Assembly: GCA_013396995.1 (NCBI GenBank)
Contig: VWZP01002206.1
Coordinates: 119,542 to 183,541 of the forward strand
DNA from: Dicaeum eximium
Lineage: Eukaryota; Chordata; Aves; Passeriformes; Dicaeidae
Reading direction: 5' to 3'
DNA: 64,000 nucleotides
In this document: positions 1 to 11,505 of the stretch, piece by piece
Layout of the letters: each line of letters opens with the position of its first letter
Numbering within the stretch: the stretch's first letter is position 1
The notes under the pieces: model-generated
The model's input: only the letters and a program-made list of their open reading frames with translations
Databases searched by the model: none
What the model was told of the DNA's origin: nothing
Program-made: the position numbers and the translations under genes

Positions 1-1402
1 GCTGATCAGCCAGCCTTTAGGGTGAGGGTATTTTATGTTTTATTTTGTGTAAACCCAGCAGTCTGAATTAAGGACAAATGGCCTGCAGTGTGCAACTGAG
101 CCCATTTTAATAACTGAAATATTTGGGGCCATTTGATTTTGGTGAGGTCTTTTTCTGTAAAAAAAAGGAGCAAGCTGGGCTCCAGCATTTTGCAGGGAAC
201 ATTATTTTGTGGAGAGAGAGCACTGATCTTATTTGGCAGAAAATAAATGGATGTTCGTGTTATGACGCCTATTCAAGTACTTTCTTTTATGTATGTGCAG
301 GATGCTCTGTCCTGAAATCAGATCTCGTCTGACTGATATATTTTAAGGAGGGTGATTCTGACTCTTTCACAACTTTCAAGTGTAAATGTGTTAATGTTTT
401 GCCCAGCACATTATTTCTAACAGGCTGAACTTTCATTGTGTTTTCTCAGTTTGGGTTTAGGTTTAACTCGAGGCTTTTCATAGCTATTTAATTCCTCATA
501 ATTTCTGACATCCTGGTAGCCTCATGGCTCCCCCAAGATTGCAGAGAGACGACAAACACCCAGCCTCCCTGGCTTTATTTTTTAAAGATCTTCCTTTCTC
601 TCCCCAACCTCCCAGCTCCCAAATCTGAGCCCCAGGGGAAAATTGGAAGTTGCTTCCTCAGACCTGTCAACTCTTGTGCTTTCAGGGTGAGCCTAATGAT
701 GTTGAGCCCTATATGATTCTTTCACACTTGTCTACTTCAATCTCACACTGCAAGACAAGCAGTGGCTGTGCAGAGGGAGGGGATGAAAGTCCTGCCACGG
801 TGGAAATCTGCAGAACATACGCCCTGGCTGTGAAGGAAATGTGGGATCAGATGCAAATCCTGTGTGTAGCATAGCTGCTTGTGTTGTGGGTTTTTTTTTT
901 TTCCCCTGCAGTTTAATATGATTTTTGTCTTGCTGCATAGGAAGCCAAATCAGGTTTTGGAGGGACACGGGGAGGGATCAGAGTGAAGAATTATGCTGAG
1001 TGTCTCCCATCTGCCTGATGGTATGTAGGTGGGAGTAAACAGCAGAATTTGACTGTGGAGAGAAGAGAAATAGTAGTGAAATTAAGCACAGAGGTAGCCA
1101 CAGGCCAAATGTTTCAGAGATTGATCCTCCCTGCCTTTTTTAACCAATTATGAGACCACTTGTCCTCAGGTCATTTTGTGCCTGGAGGCTCCATATAAAA
1201 ATCTGGGGCTGGCATTAAGAGACTCAGGCAGGCCTCTCTAAGCAGTGCATGTGGCCCACCCTGCCCCCTGTGATTTCCCTCACTGGAGATGGACAGGCAA
1301 TGCCACCAGGGTGAATTTTGGGAGCAGCTGGTGTGCAGCATCACCAGACTGCTCGGACCCCGTAGTGTGAAGTCATCCCTTTTTTCTCTGTTTGCTTTTC
1401 AG

Positions 1403-1441
1403 CTTAATCTCTGAGCAGTTTCCTCTACTTCCATTTTTCTG
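1403..1441 (+). other. Candidate 39-nt microexon (splice-site pair)
   Basis: A pyrimidine-rich tract (about 1379-1400) ends in TTTTCAG at 1402. A consensus donor CTG/GTGAGT begins at 1442. The enclosed 39 nt is a multiple of three. One of three frames is open and the other two contain a stop. There is no protein match I recognise, and such pairs also arise by chance, so this is a weak call. Confidence 0.15.
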
Positions 1442-3591
1442 GTGAGTCACAGAGGAGAAGAGAAACAGGCTAAACACAGATGGAAATGAAAAATCTGGAT
1501 CCTGGAGCCTGCTGCCTCAGTTTCTCTCCAGAGCACACTCTTTGCCCATAGCAATTGGAAAATGGTGTGTGGGTGCTACAAACCCCCCCAAAATCATGTG
1601 GAGACAGGCTTCTTGTTTCCTCCTTTGCTGTTAGGTTGGTTTTATACACCATGTAAATCAGGTTTATGTTGTGTCTGAGCAGTATGCCTGCCTCTTTTCT
1701 GTTATCCAGTGATTTTTTGCTCCTTGTGGGTATTTACCAGCTGGTTTTGTATAGGGCTCTGGTTTTGGTGCCAGAAAAATACCCGAAGCCATGTAGGCAA
1801 ATGCTGAGCTTCTCCTCCTGTACAAGACTCTGTAAGACACAGTGGAGGTCCCTCCCTTGTGTGGGACTGAGTGACAGTCCCTGAATGAAATAGGTGGAGA
1901 GAAATGGGGTGGAAGGAGAGAAAAAAAGAAGTGTGGTATGGCAATCTTACTAAATTTTTGCTGCTTTATCCATGCTTTCTCATTTCTAAATAGACCTGGG
2001 TCTTTTTTACTTATCACTCTTTGTAGAGGGCTCCCCTATCCAAACCCAGGCTCTGCTGAATTGCACCTTTCCACGTACACACACAGCTGCAGCTCAACGT
2101 TACTTGGGCTTGTTTTTGTTGGTTTTTTTGGAGACTGTTTTGCCAGCAAAGGCTGATGTCATATCTCTGGGTAGTTAAAAAGCAAATTCAAGCAGCCTGT
2201 GGTGGAGAAGCTGTGGAAGTGCTGCTGCCAGCCAGGTTCTCAGGGAATGCTGGCCCCTGCCCAGCGGTCAGGTGGGTGATTTACTGAGCGCCTTTCTCAT
2301 TTCTGTGCTGCAGCCAGAACGCCTCTGTGGAGTTTCTAAATATTTTTTATTTTTTTAAAGACCACCGTGGTGGGGTTTTTGAGTTTCTTTGTGGTTTTCT
2401 ACTTGGGCAGTGTTGAAAATGGCAGTTTTTAGTTGTAGGTTTAAAGATCGTGGTAGCAAATTTGAATTCCGGTGTCGGAAACGGGGCTTTGCAAGAGGCA
2501 GATTTATAAATCAGGGGGAAGCTGAGTAAATGTGAGCTTTTGTGAGGCTCTGCCATGGAGCTGAGGTATTCAGCTTCTTGGTTGGAAGTTCTGAGAGATC
2601 AGCAGTGAAGGAGGAAGGGATGTCCTCAGGAGCAGTGTGGCTGTGTCCCCCTGCCTGAGGTGGCATTGGTCCCCTCCAGCTGTGTGGGCTCTGCGTTCAG
2701 GGCTTCCTCCTGCCCCCTTCCTGCAGCAGACACTCCACTGCAACTGGGCTAAACACAAAATGTACCAGTATTTTCAAGTCAAAATGCATATCAGCTGCTC
2801 TTTTTGTGTCTGCTCCCTCATTTCTTCTAGCAGCCACTCTTTGGGCATTGAAAGCTGCAAGTGTTCTCTATTCCAAACTGCTCTTCCCAGCTGGACAGTG
2901 AGAACCAAACCAATCCCTGCTTCCTCTGGGAGCTGAGAGACATCAGACTTGTACCCAGGAAAACAGGGTAGAAGCAGCAGGTTTAGAAGAGTTTGCACTG
3001 ATATTCTGTACTGGGGACTTCCTGACAGCTGTGCTGAGGGCAGACCCCCCTGTCCAGTGTTGTGTTGTTACCCTGGGATGTGGCTGGGCACCCCAGAGGT
3101 GTTTGGAGCTGTCAGTCCCAGTCTGTGCTAACCCAATATTGTGTTATTACATACCTGCACCAGTGACTGCTTTTAATCAGTATGCACTCTGCTAAACATG
3201 AAGTCCAGAGAAATCCCCCAGGGTCATTTTCTTCTTTTGACTGCTCTGAAATCCCGTTTGAGCCCATTCAAGTTACTCATCCAACATCTGCTTGCTTTTC
3301 TTTCCTATCAGCTCTGATTGAGAGGTGAACTTTTAGGGATAACCTTTGCCAGCTCTTCCCTGAATACTCCATGATACACAGGGAGCACAGGAGTGTGCTC
3401 AGATGGTTGGAATGCACTCCAGTGATGGCAGGATGCAGCTGCCACCTGCAGACTGGCATTCACAGGGACCCTGACATTTGGGCTCTGCCTAAAAGGTTCT
3501 CCATGAACCCTAAAAAATGGGTTCACTGAGTTTTTATTACTATGATTATTCTAATTTTTTTTTTGTCCTTTTACTCTTTTGTGTGCAACAG

Positions 3592-3868
3592 CTTGATTTT
3601 GGTGGCACTGGAGGGAGGGACAGGAGGTGAGAAAGGAGAGTGGATGTGGCTGGTGCTGGAATTCTTGGAAGCTGCAGTGGAGCTGGGAATGGTGGGGGGC
3701 AGTGCTTGCTGCTGGCATCACTCCAGGAGCATTTTCCTGAGGTTCAGCACAGCAGCCATGAGGAAGAAGCTGACTGTCATTCTGATCATCATTAACTTGG
3801 CCTTCTACAGCTTCACTCTTTTGGGTGTATTTGGAGAATTCCTCTGGCAGATGCCATTGCTTCATTAA
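3592..3868 (+). other. Candidate exon with open frame ending in a hydrophobic segment
   Basis: Upstream lies TTCTAAT, which fits a branch point, then a long T/C tract from about 3555 and CAACAG ending at 3591. A donor-like AG/GTGAGA sits at 3626/3627, giving a 35-nt exon option. Alternatively one frame stays open from the acceptor to TAA at 3866-3868. That frame includes a Met at 3758 in a fair Kozak context (AGCAGCCATGA). It is followed by 36 residues starting MRKKLTVILIIINLAFYSF, a basic start then a hydrophobic run like a signal anchor. I do not recognise the protein and the open frame may be chance. Confidence 0.15.
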
Positions 3869-4211
3869 GCAGTTATCCCTGCTTGCCCTGGTTAGTCACT
3901 GGGAACCAGCTGCTGTGTTTGGTTCTAACCTGGTGCTAATCTGCTACTCCTGTTAACAATATTAGTCACAACAAATAAGTGCTCTGCTTGTCTAAATGGC
4001 CCTTCCATCCTGTGTGCTCTCCTGAAGGTTGATTTGTAGCCTTTCATTTCCATTCCAGCTCAGCCCTTCCCCAGGATTTGAACGGACAGGTCACTGTCGG
4101 CATAAATTTGGCAAGTTTTAGTGTGAAGGACAAGGATATGGAGCAGGCTGGGAGGAAGGGAATACCTGGACTGTTATTTTTGGTGGCCCATTGTTTCCAA
4201 CTAGTGTGCCT

Positions 4212-4472
4212 TTGCTGCTCCAAGCCCCATCCAGCCTGGCCTTGGACACTTCCAGGGATGGGGCTTTTCTGGGCACACTGTGCCAGGGCCTGCCCACCCT
4301 CACAGGGAAGAATTTCATCCTAATATCCCATCCATCCCTGCCCTCTGGCAGTGAGAAGCCATTCCTTCTTTTTCTGTCCCTCCATCCCTTGTCCCAAGCC
4401 CCTCTCCAGCTCTCCTGGAGTCCCTTTAGGCAATGGAAGGAGCTCTGAGGTCTCTCTGGAACCTTCTTTTAG
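4212..4472 (-). mobile_element. CR1 LINE fragment, type A, both ends missing
   Basis: Reads as the reverse complement of a CR1 3' region: TGCTCCAAGCCCCATCCAGC, then the GTGCCAGGGCCTGCCCACCC block, then the 'ccattcc...ctgtccctcc' and 'ctctcctggag' blocks. The usual 3' terminus (CAGAATCACAGAATGG on this strand) is absent, so the element lost its 3' end after insertion or was rearranged. It is noncoding and clearly decayed. Confidence 0.85.
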
Positions 4473-6720
4473 GGGAGGGTGCAATTTGCCCTTTGTTTCA
4501 GTGGTAGTTAATGTTATAATTAATTCTTATTTTGTGTCCTTTGTTCTTGATCACCACAATGTGATTTTTTTTTTTTTGCTATTGCAAATTAAACACGAGA
4601 CGTTTTGGTGGGTTGGAGACTCGAGGGATTAATTCTGCAATTTCCAGCCCGATGTTCTTTTGTCCTGGAATGAAAATGGTCGTCTTAGGTAATGGCTATT
4701 TTTATACAGCCATTTGTTCATTGAGAACTGGGTTGAGACCTCCAGTAGTGTATCATTGACTGCTGAACAGCCCTCGTGCAGTGCAGATCACTTCTGAGCT
4801 TGGCTACGCCCTCACCCGAGATGGAAAATCTGGTTTAAAAAACCACCTCGTATGGTCTCACCCCACTCAAGGCTCCCCTTTCAATCCTGTCCCTTTTTTT
4901 TGGTGGGGCTCAGGAAATCTTCATTGTAGGTGACAGGTAGAAATACCTATGTGCAAGTTTGTGCTTTCTTGTTGTGGGGGAAAAAAAAAGAAAAATGGGA
5001 AATGTTGCTGCAGTATCTTGTGGATCACTGGAAAGACCACAGTGCTTGGGATGGCTGAGTAGTTGGAGTGATGACAGGAGCTGGGTGGTTTCTCTCCTCC
5101 AGCTGCATATTTAGGCTGGAATGGGACAGCTCCAGGTGTTCTGCAGCTCTGGGAAGGGATTTTTGATTGTGTGTAGCGTAAGTTTGGCCCTTCTGAGCCT
5201 GTGCCAGCAGTCAAGGTGATGTGTCCCTGCACTGCTCCTGGCTGGGTGATGCTCCAGAGTCTCCCAAAGCCATCACTGTGCCCTAAAAAAAAACTCTTAA
5301 AGAGTCTGAAGATGCTTCTGCATCTTGTTTTCTTTGAAGCCCATCTCTAAGTGGTTCTGGTGGGGACACTGTGGGAAGGTGCTGGAGAGAGTTTGTTGTC
5401 ATCTGCTGGTGGCACGTGGGCTTCTGCTCCTCTGGGTGAGCAGGGGGTGCTCCTGTGTGTGCTTCCTAACAGAGAAATTTCATCTTCTTAAGTGCTGAAG
5501 AGGCTTCCTGAGTGTATTTCTGGTTGATCCCCAGCCCAGGGGTGTTGCCTTTACCTTAGAGAAGAGGAAACTGAGGCAGAGACTCAGAGTGCCAGAGACA
5601 CATTTAGAGCCCTGATGGTTTCACTGCAGATCAGCTTGGTTGGGCCAAATTTTTTCTAAATTAAACTGTTAAAAAGCTAATAGTGAAAATACTGGAGCAA
5701 GCCAAGCTCAACATGCAGAGCTGAAAGTAAGCTATGGGTAAGCTATGGTAAGTACTGCAAGCTGTGGGGTTTTAGTCCCCATTCAGTGGAGATGCAGGCA
5801 GTTATTTCTTAGGAATTATTTTATTTAGTTAACACTAAATAATGCCATTGTTGCTTTTTCAAAGTTTTCTTTTTTTTTCCCCTCAATAAGCCCAACTTGG
5901 ACATTGCCCTGGTGCTGAATTGGCTCGTGGATCACAGTGCAGGGAAGTTTGTATTAATCAGCACTCTGCAGTCAGTGTATTATTGCTTCATTAACCTACT
6001 TGTTTTTAAGTATCTGTAAATCACAAAGAGAGGAAGTCCTGCTGCTTGCTGAGAAAGCAGCCCTGTTTGCAGTATCTCCTCTCTGAATCACATTTCTGGT
6101 TTGTACTTAGGGTTTGGGGGCTTTTTCCCCTGTTTTTCTCACCTGTGAAATTTGTGGTGTAGCCTAGAAGGACATTTCAGATGTGTATATCCAAAATTGC
6201 AAGTGCTGTTGTTTTTAACATCCAAGCTCCCTGGGGATATTTGGTTCTGGAATACATCTATTCTCCAAGTGTTATTTCACTGCTCACAATGTCACAGCTA
6301 AGGTCTTGTTGTTCAGTAGGTACATTTTATTTGTCAGGTAGCTGTATCTTCCTAAAGAGGCAGGGAACTGCAATAAAAATGATTTATTTTCTTTTTTAAG
6401 TGAATCATTACAGGAGTTGTTAAAGGACTCTCATAAATGTTGTTATTGGAGAGCTGATTCTAGGGTCTAGAGGAGGAGAAAAGGTTGGTGTCAGGTTGTA
6501 CAATCTAACAGTGATTATGTGTTAATATTTCCCTGGCTAACAGAGATGCTCTTCAGTGTCCTTTGCTTCTGAAGAGGACTTTGAGGGGTTGGGAAGAAAT
6601 AAAGAAAGGTTGTTTGTGCTGCTGATACTGAAGTTTGCATTGGTAACTGCAAATCCCTGAAATCCTGTAGTGGTGGAACGGACCCAGAACTCATCTCTGC
6701 TGTCTTGGCTTTTAATGAGG
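4473..6720. other. Unique noncoding DNA
   Basis: No gene or clear repeat. A-run at about 4980-4989. A near-perfect short duplication (AGCTATGGGTAAGCTATGGTAAG) lies at about 5731-5753. A CTCF-like match on the minus strand lies at about 5396-5409 (GTCATCTGCTGG core). Region 5780-6060 is AT-rich without repeat similarity that I recognise. Confidence 0.5.
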
Positions 6721-6910
6721 GAATCACAGAACGGGTTTGGGGTGGGAGGGACCTTAAAGATCATCCAGTGTCACCCCATGCCATGGGGCAGGGACACCTT
6801 CCACTGNCTTTTCTTCAGGCTGAGCCATCCTAACTCCCTCAGCCTTTCCTCCTGGCAGAGGTTCTCCATCTCTTCTCTGGTGCTGTCTGAGCAGCTCTTT
6901 GGACCCTTCT
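6721..6910 (-). mobile_element. CR1 LINE fragment, type A, with internal deletion at the N
   Basis: Starts with the CR1 3' terminus on this strand (GAATCACAGAACGGGTTTGG, then 'gggaccttaaagatcatccag'). At 6807 there is a single N. The sequence then jumps to a more internal CR1 part (CTTCAGGCTGAGCCATCC ... CTCCCTCAGCCTTTCCTCC), skipping roughly 200 bp of the usual order. The far end fades out near 6905-6945. Confidence 0.85.
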
Positions 6911-7734
6911 TTGGGCAGCACAGGGGTCTCAGAGGTGCCCCTTGCACAGCCTGTGTTGCACCCCCGGATTTGCAGTGTGGAGCCAACAACTCAGGAGCTG
7001 CTTCTGCTTTTTTATTTCTTGGAATTGCAATGTCAAGATGTAACAGGGAGGAGGGATGTTTTCTGTCCTCTCTCAAGTATTCTGTCGGTGTCTGTGCTGT
7101 TGTCAGTGCCAGGGCTGTTGAGATCTCTGTTGTTTAACTCTGGAGCTCAGAGGTAGGGCACAGGGCTTCTCCCTGCAGCCGAACCCCAGCCGTGACTCAT
7201 GTTGGTAATTTGGAATTGCAGGCACTGAATGTGCAACTCGCTTTCCTTTGCCACGAGGCCTATTATGCAACAGGAACTGACAAGTACATTTTTGAACGTG
7301 TTCACTTACTCCACATAAGCATTGGTTCTGAAATTTGGAGAGCTTTCTAATTGAGTGATATTCTCTAGGAGAATCAAATGTATATTAACAAAATTTTTTA
7401 AATGTAACAAGGAATAATTGAACTTCAATAGTATCTGATTACATTTGGTGTGTTTCAAAAAATCCAATTTTTTTTCCTTACTGATTTCAATTGCAATTGC
7501 ATTTCTATATTTGTATTTTCCTGCCTTGTGGAAAGTACCACATGCAGTACTGGCACTGCAGTGCCTGACTTCTGGATGAAGGACTTAATCAAAGTAAATC
7601 TGGATGGTTTCTGTGAGGTGCCAGCCAAGGATAATAATCATTTTTGTTGCTGTTTACTAGCCTGTCCTACCTGTTGTGAAATGGAATATAATATGTAAAC
7701 ACACACTCTGGGTTTTAAAGTCCTCTTCCCCAAA

Positions 7735-8010
7735 TTCCTAAAGCGCATAACTTTTCCTCTAGATTAATATTTAGACCAAATTTATTAACTGAGCGTGATT
7801 TTTCTTTTAAATTAATTTATCGGTCTCTTTCCTCATGCTGCTAAAAGAGACAAAAGCAAATCTGTCGCTGTTATTTAGATTTATTTCACGGACATATTTT
7901 CCCATTTGTGTTGATAAATGCTGGTCTGACTTCATCACCATTTTTAGATGTTCTGCAATGCCGAACACAAAATATGAGCTGTCCTTTTTAGAAATAGTCC
8001 TCAAAACTCT
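7735..8010. promoter_or_regulatory. CNE-like AT-rich segment with retained CpGs
   Basis: An AT-rich unique stretch with six CpGs between 7744 and 7963, against a CpG-poor background. It has several TTAAT and ATTTA words and no repeat similarity. This composition is typical of conserved noncoding elements, but conservation cannot be judged from one sequence. Confidence 0.25.
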
Positions 8011-9394
8011 CTGTGCTCATAACCCATTTGTACAGCTGGGCGAGCGGGTGTGCACAGAGCCTGCAGCTTGCCCTGGCTGAGCAGGACCTGCTGAGCCCTG
8101 GCAGTGCCAACAGGTTTCATGGGCTCAGGGAGGAGCACAAACGCTGGATGAGCCTCCAGGAGGTGGATCTGGCTCCCTGGAGGTTGATCCCACTGCTATG
8201 AGTGTGGATTGGGCTGTTGCTTCTTCCCTGCCAGCGCTGCCTGGGGTAGGCACGGAGCTGGTGACACCTGGCTGGGTGTGGTGGGAAAGACTCAGGTGTC
8301 CTCCTTGCCCTGTTTTCCCAGGTTTTTACCTCCTCATCCCTCCTGGGAAGCCCTTGCCCATGTGTGTTCCCCACTCTGAGCTGCAGGGAGAAATTTGAAA
8401 ACATGAATTGAGGCACTTTCTGAGTTTCCAGGTGTTTGTTTAGATGAGATCTAGGGGGTAGCTTCATCTGTGCTTTTTAAAGGGCGGAATGACCCCAGTG
8501 CCAGGTCTCTTCTGCCTCAGTGGCCCCACTTTCCACATGCCCTGGGTCAAACCACATGTTGCTGAACCCTGGAGAAGTTTTGGGCTGATTGATTGATAAA
8601 ACTTGTGGTTAATGCCATAAGCCTAAATAGACATAACAATGTTTATGCTGCCTTTTGCTGTTGCTACTTAAAAATAAACAAGCGGCATCCTCTGCACCCC
8701 AAACCTAGTGGAACTGGGGACAAAATGCATTTGATGGCTGGGGATTGTCTGCTGGAGGTGCTGCTGCTGCAACTCCTGCCCAGCCCTTGTGGGGCTCAGC
8801 CCAAAAATCACTGGGATGTGCAGAGAGCTGCGAGGCACCAGAGCTGCTTTTGATAGATCAGCTCTCAGAAGGCACAAGCCCTGACTTGTCAGAAATGGGA
8901 CAGCTCATCATTAGCCAGTTTGGTCACACATGTTCCAGGAGATGAACAGTGGTTGATCAAGTGGAGCCCAAGGTAAGACGAGGAGGGACACGCTGTAAAG
9001 CGCTTTTTGTTAGCGCCACACACCGAGGTGGCTCCCTGCAACCCAGAGCGAGCATCTCATCGCTCCTATTTTATCCTCATCTCCTGAAATGTGCTCGGCT
9101 TAAGTGGAAGCAGCTGCCTCCTGCACAGGGAAAAGGAGGCAGACCCTCCTCTCACCCCCTCAGCCTCTGCCTTCAATTAGCTGCTGGTTTGCCTGGAGTG
9201 CTGCAGTGTGACCACTCCTACTGTCAGAGCCAGGAGGAAAAATGCAGCACAGTAATGAATTTGTAACTAGAGAGTGGGGCTAACGAGTGTCCTCAGCACA
9301 GGAATGCAGTGGGGATATATTAAGCCAGGTGTATAGAGGAAGGAAAAAAAAAAAAGCAGCATCTCCAGGCTGGATTTTATAATCAGGGCACATG

Positions 9395-9610
9395 GTGTAA
9401 CTCTTTTGTTTTGCAGAAGCCAGCTTTATTAATTGATGTAGAAGGTTGCTGTGTGCTATTCATTGTTTGATTAAAATGCCTGTATAAATAATTAGGCCTC
9501 TTCTGTTTGTTTTATTTTTGCACCCAATTTACATTTTCGTACGGAACAAAAATGAATTAGCAAATGCGCTTATTCCCCAAATATTTCAACTCGTAGCTGC
9601 TCTCCCTTGG
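9395..9610. promoter_or_regulatory. CNE-like AT-rich segment
   Basis: AT-rich unique DNA with TTAATTGATG, ATAATTAGG and GAATTAGCAAATGCGC words (homeodomain/POU-like) and four CpGs at 9538-9593. It is a candidate enhancer by composition only. Confidence 0.22.
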
Positions 9611-11231
9611 CCACCCCCCACTGCAGTAATGATGTGACCTTTGTGCCACGCTGGCTCAGAGCTCAGGAACTCTGTTCTCTTTGGAGAAGCCGTGGTGGTC
9701 CTCCCTCCTTTGTGTGTGTGCTGCGGGGGGCTGCGGGCTTGGAATCCCTCCGGAAAACACGAATAAACGCGGATATTCAGGCACTGCTGGAAGCAGCAGG
9801 TCAGCGCTCTATCTGGTGGTATTTTGCTGAAGAAAGGAGGTTTCAGGCAGACTGGATTTGTGTCTGTCTCCTTCCAGGGCTGTGGAACAGGGTGAAAATG
9901 CTGCTGTTTGTGCAGCAGCTGGAGAAGCTGCTGTACATCTGGAGCCAGGCTGGTGAGCGCCTTTTGAAACTGTGTTATTGTTATCAGGGACTGCCTTTCT
10001 GTGGTAATATATGAAAAATCTGCCTCTGAGCAGCCTGTACATAATCTTTATCCTGGGAAGAGTTTGCTGTGAGCTGGTGCTGTTAATGTCTCTGCATCCT
10101 TTGACTTTTCCTTCAGAAAATTGTTGAGGAGCAATGCCAGACTTGGTCATCGTGGTTCCCTCGTTGTTCCCTGGACTGTGGTGGTCTCCCCTTGCCCCTC
10201 TGCAGTCCAGCAAAGCCAAGGCTCAGATGAGGCACTCTCACAGCTGTGAGGGTGTTCTCCACTTGGCAGCATTTGCAAAGCAGGAGGTCAGTGGTGATGC
10301 CTCTGGGCTGGTGCACCTTAAAATGTCCTTTAGAACCTAAGGTCTGAAAATCAGTGCCCTAAACCATGGTCTCTTATATTTGCCTGTTTGTAAAGGCAAA
10401 ACTAAGCAGAAAATGGTTCATGAGCAGTGCCTGGAGTGGTTGTGTGTGGCCAGGGCATCACACTCAAAATAATCCCTGCACAAAGAGCAGTTCTAGTAGA
10501 AAATGAGGAGAAATTTTTTTTTCAGCTGTTTTCCCACCCCTCGATCTCACCCTGGTCTGCAGGTTGCGTGGACTGTCCCACAGGTAGGGAGAGGCTGTCA
10601 AAGGAGTTTTCCTTTGGCAGGATGTGGCTGGTCCTTCCCCTGGCAGGGCTCAGCCAGGAGCACGAGCTTCCTGAAGTTTTTTCAGGCATGGATCGATCCC
10701 TGAGCACAGTTTAACAGCAGCTGCAACAAAAACCAGAGAGAGAGAGAGCGAGCTCCATGCGGCTGATCCCGGGGGAGAGGTGGAGAATTGTCACTGTAAT
10801 AAGAGAGACTCAGTCAGGAGTGAGTCTCTGTCCCTGGGAAAGGCAGAAGCAGGGGCTGTCTGGCTGAGGCAGAGCTGTGAAGTGCTGCTCTCCATCCCAA
10901 AGCTCTGCAGCCAGCCCTTGGTGCATTCCCACTGGGACTTCCCACGTGTCAGGGAGTGGTGGTGGCATCGCTGCAAGTGGCCCTGTGGAAAGGCCACAAT
11001 GGGGCTAGAGGCTCCTGTCTGGGGGCTGGTGGCACTAATGTGACAATGAGTAACTTGGCAGTCACACACTGGGGTTTACCCCACTGTTCTGTGCCCCAGC
11101 TCTGAGACAGGAGTGGTTTGATTTGGGCTGGCTCCAGGAATGGGTTGGTTTTGGTCTCTGGCTCAGTACAGCACATCCTTTACTGATGTCTTTTTTTCAG
11201 CACTCCTCATCCTCCTCGACAGACCCACCCT

Positions 11232-11505
11232 TCACAGATGGTTCAGTGGTTTGGATTGGAAAGGACCTTAAAGGTCACCCAGATCAATTCCCTGCCATGG
11301 GCACCTTCCACTGTCCCAGGCTGCTCCAAGCCCCATCCAGCCTGGCCTTGGGCACTGCCAGAGATCCAGGGGCACCCACAGCTGCTCTGTGAACCTCTGC
11401 CAGGGCCTCACCATCCTCACAGGGAACAGTTTTTTTCCCAATACCTAATGTGAACCTACCCCCTTTCAGTTCAAAGCCATTCCCCCGTGTTCTCTCTCTG
11501 TCCCC
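11232..11505 (-). mobile_element. CR1 LINE fragment, type A, 3' end present
   Basis: On this strand it begins with a worn 3' terminus (TTCACAGATGG...), then GGAAAGGACCTTAAAGGTCA, the CTGCTCCAAGCCCCATCCAG block, a GCCAGGGCCTCACCATCCTC block and 'ttcagttcaaagccattcccccgtg'. It ends near 11505 by 5' truncation of the element. Confidence 0.9.

Larger units (their letters stand above)
1..4211. other. Unique noncoding DNA, no gene recognised
   Basis: No recognisable gene or young repeat lies here. The open frames are short, overlap on both strands and show no family motif I know. Two places have a good polypyrimidine tract plus CAG followed by a consensus donor: 1403-1441 and 3592-3626. They are described separately as candidate exons. 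A run of 11 T lies near 890-900. The stretch is most simply intergenic or intronic. Confidence 0.55.
6911..11231. other. Unique noncoding DNA with CNE-like stretches
   Basis: No recognised gene. Several AT-rich parts keep isolated CpGs and homeobox-like TTAATT/ATTAG words (7195-7480, 7735-8010, 9395-9610). At 8973 there is a good donor (CCCAAG/GTAAGA) but its upstream acceptors are weak. A 135-codon frame at 9607-10014 has no family motif I recognise. A short GA run is at 10735-10748. A CTCF-like match on the minus strand is at 9806-9819. Confidence 0.5.

Noticed and set aside
8893..8972. 80-nt open segment before a good GTAAGA donor
   Set aside because: The acceptor (CTGACTTGTCAG) lacks a pyrimidine tract and the frame stops right at the donor.
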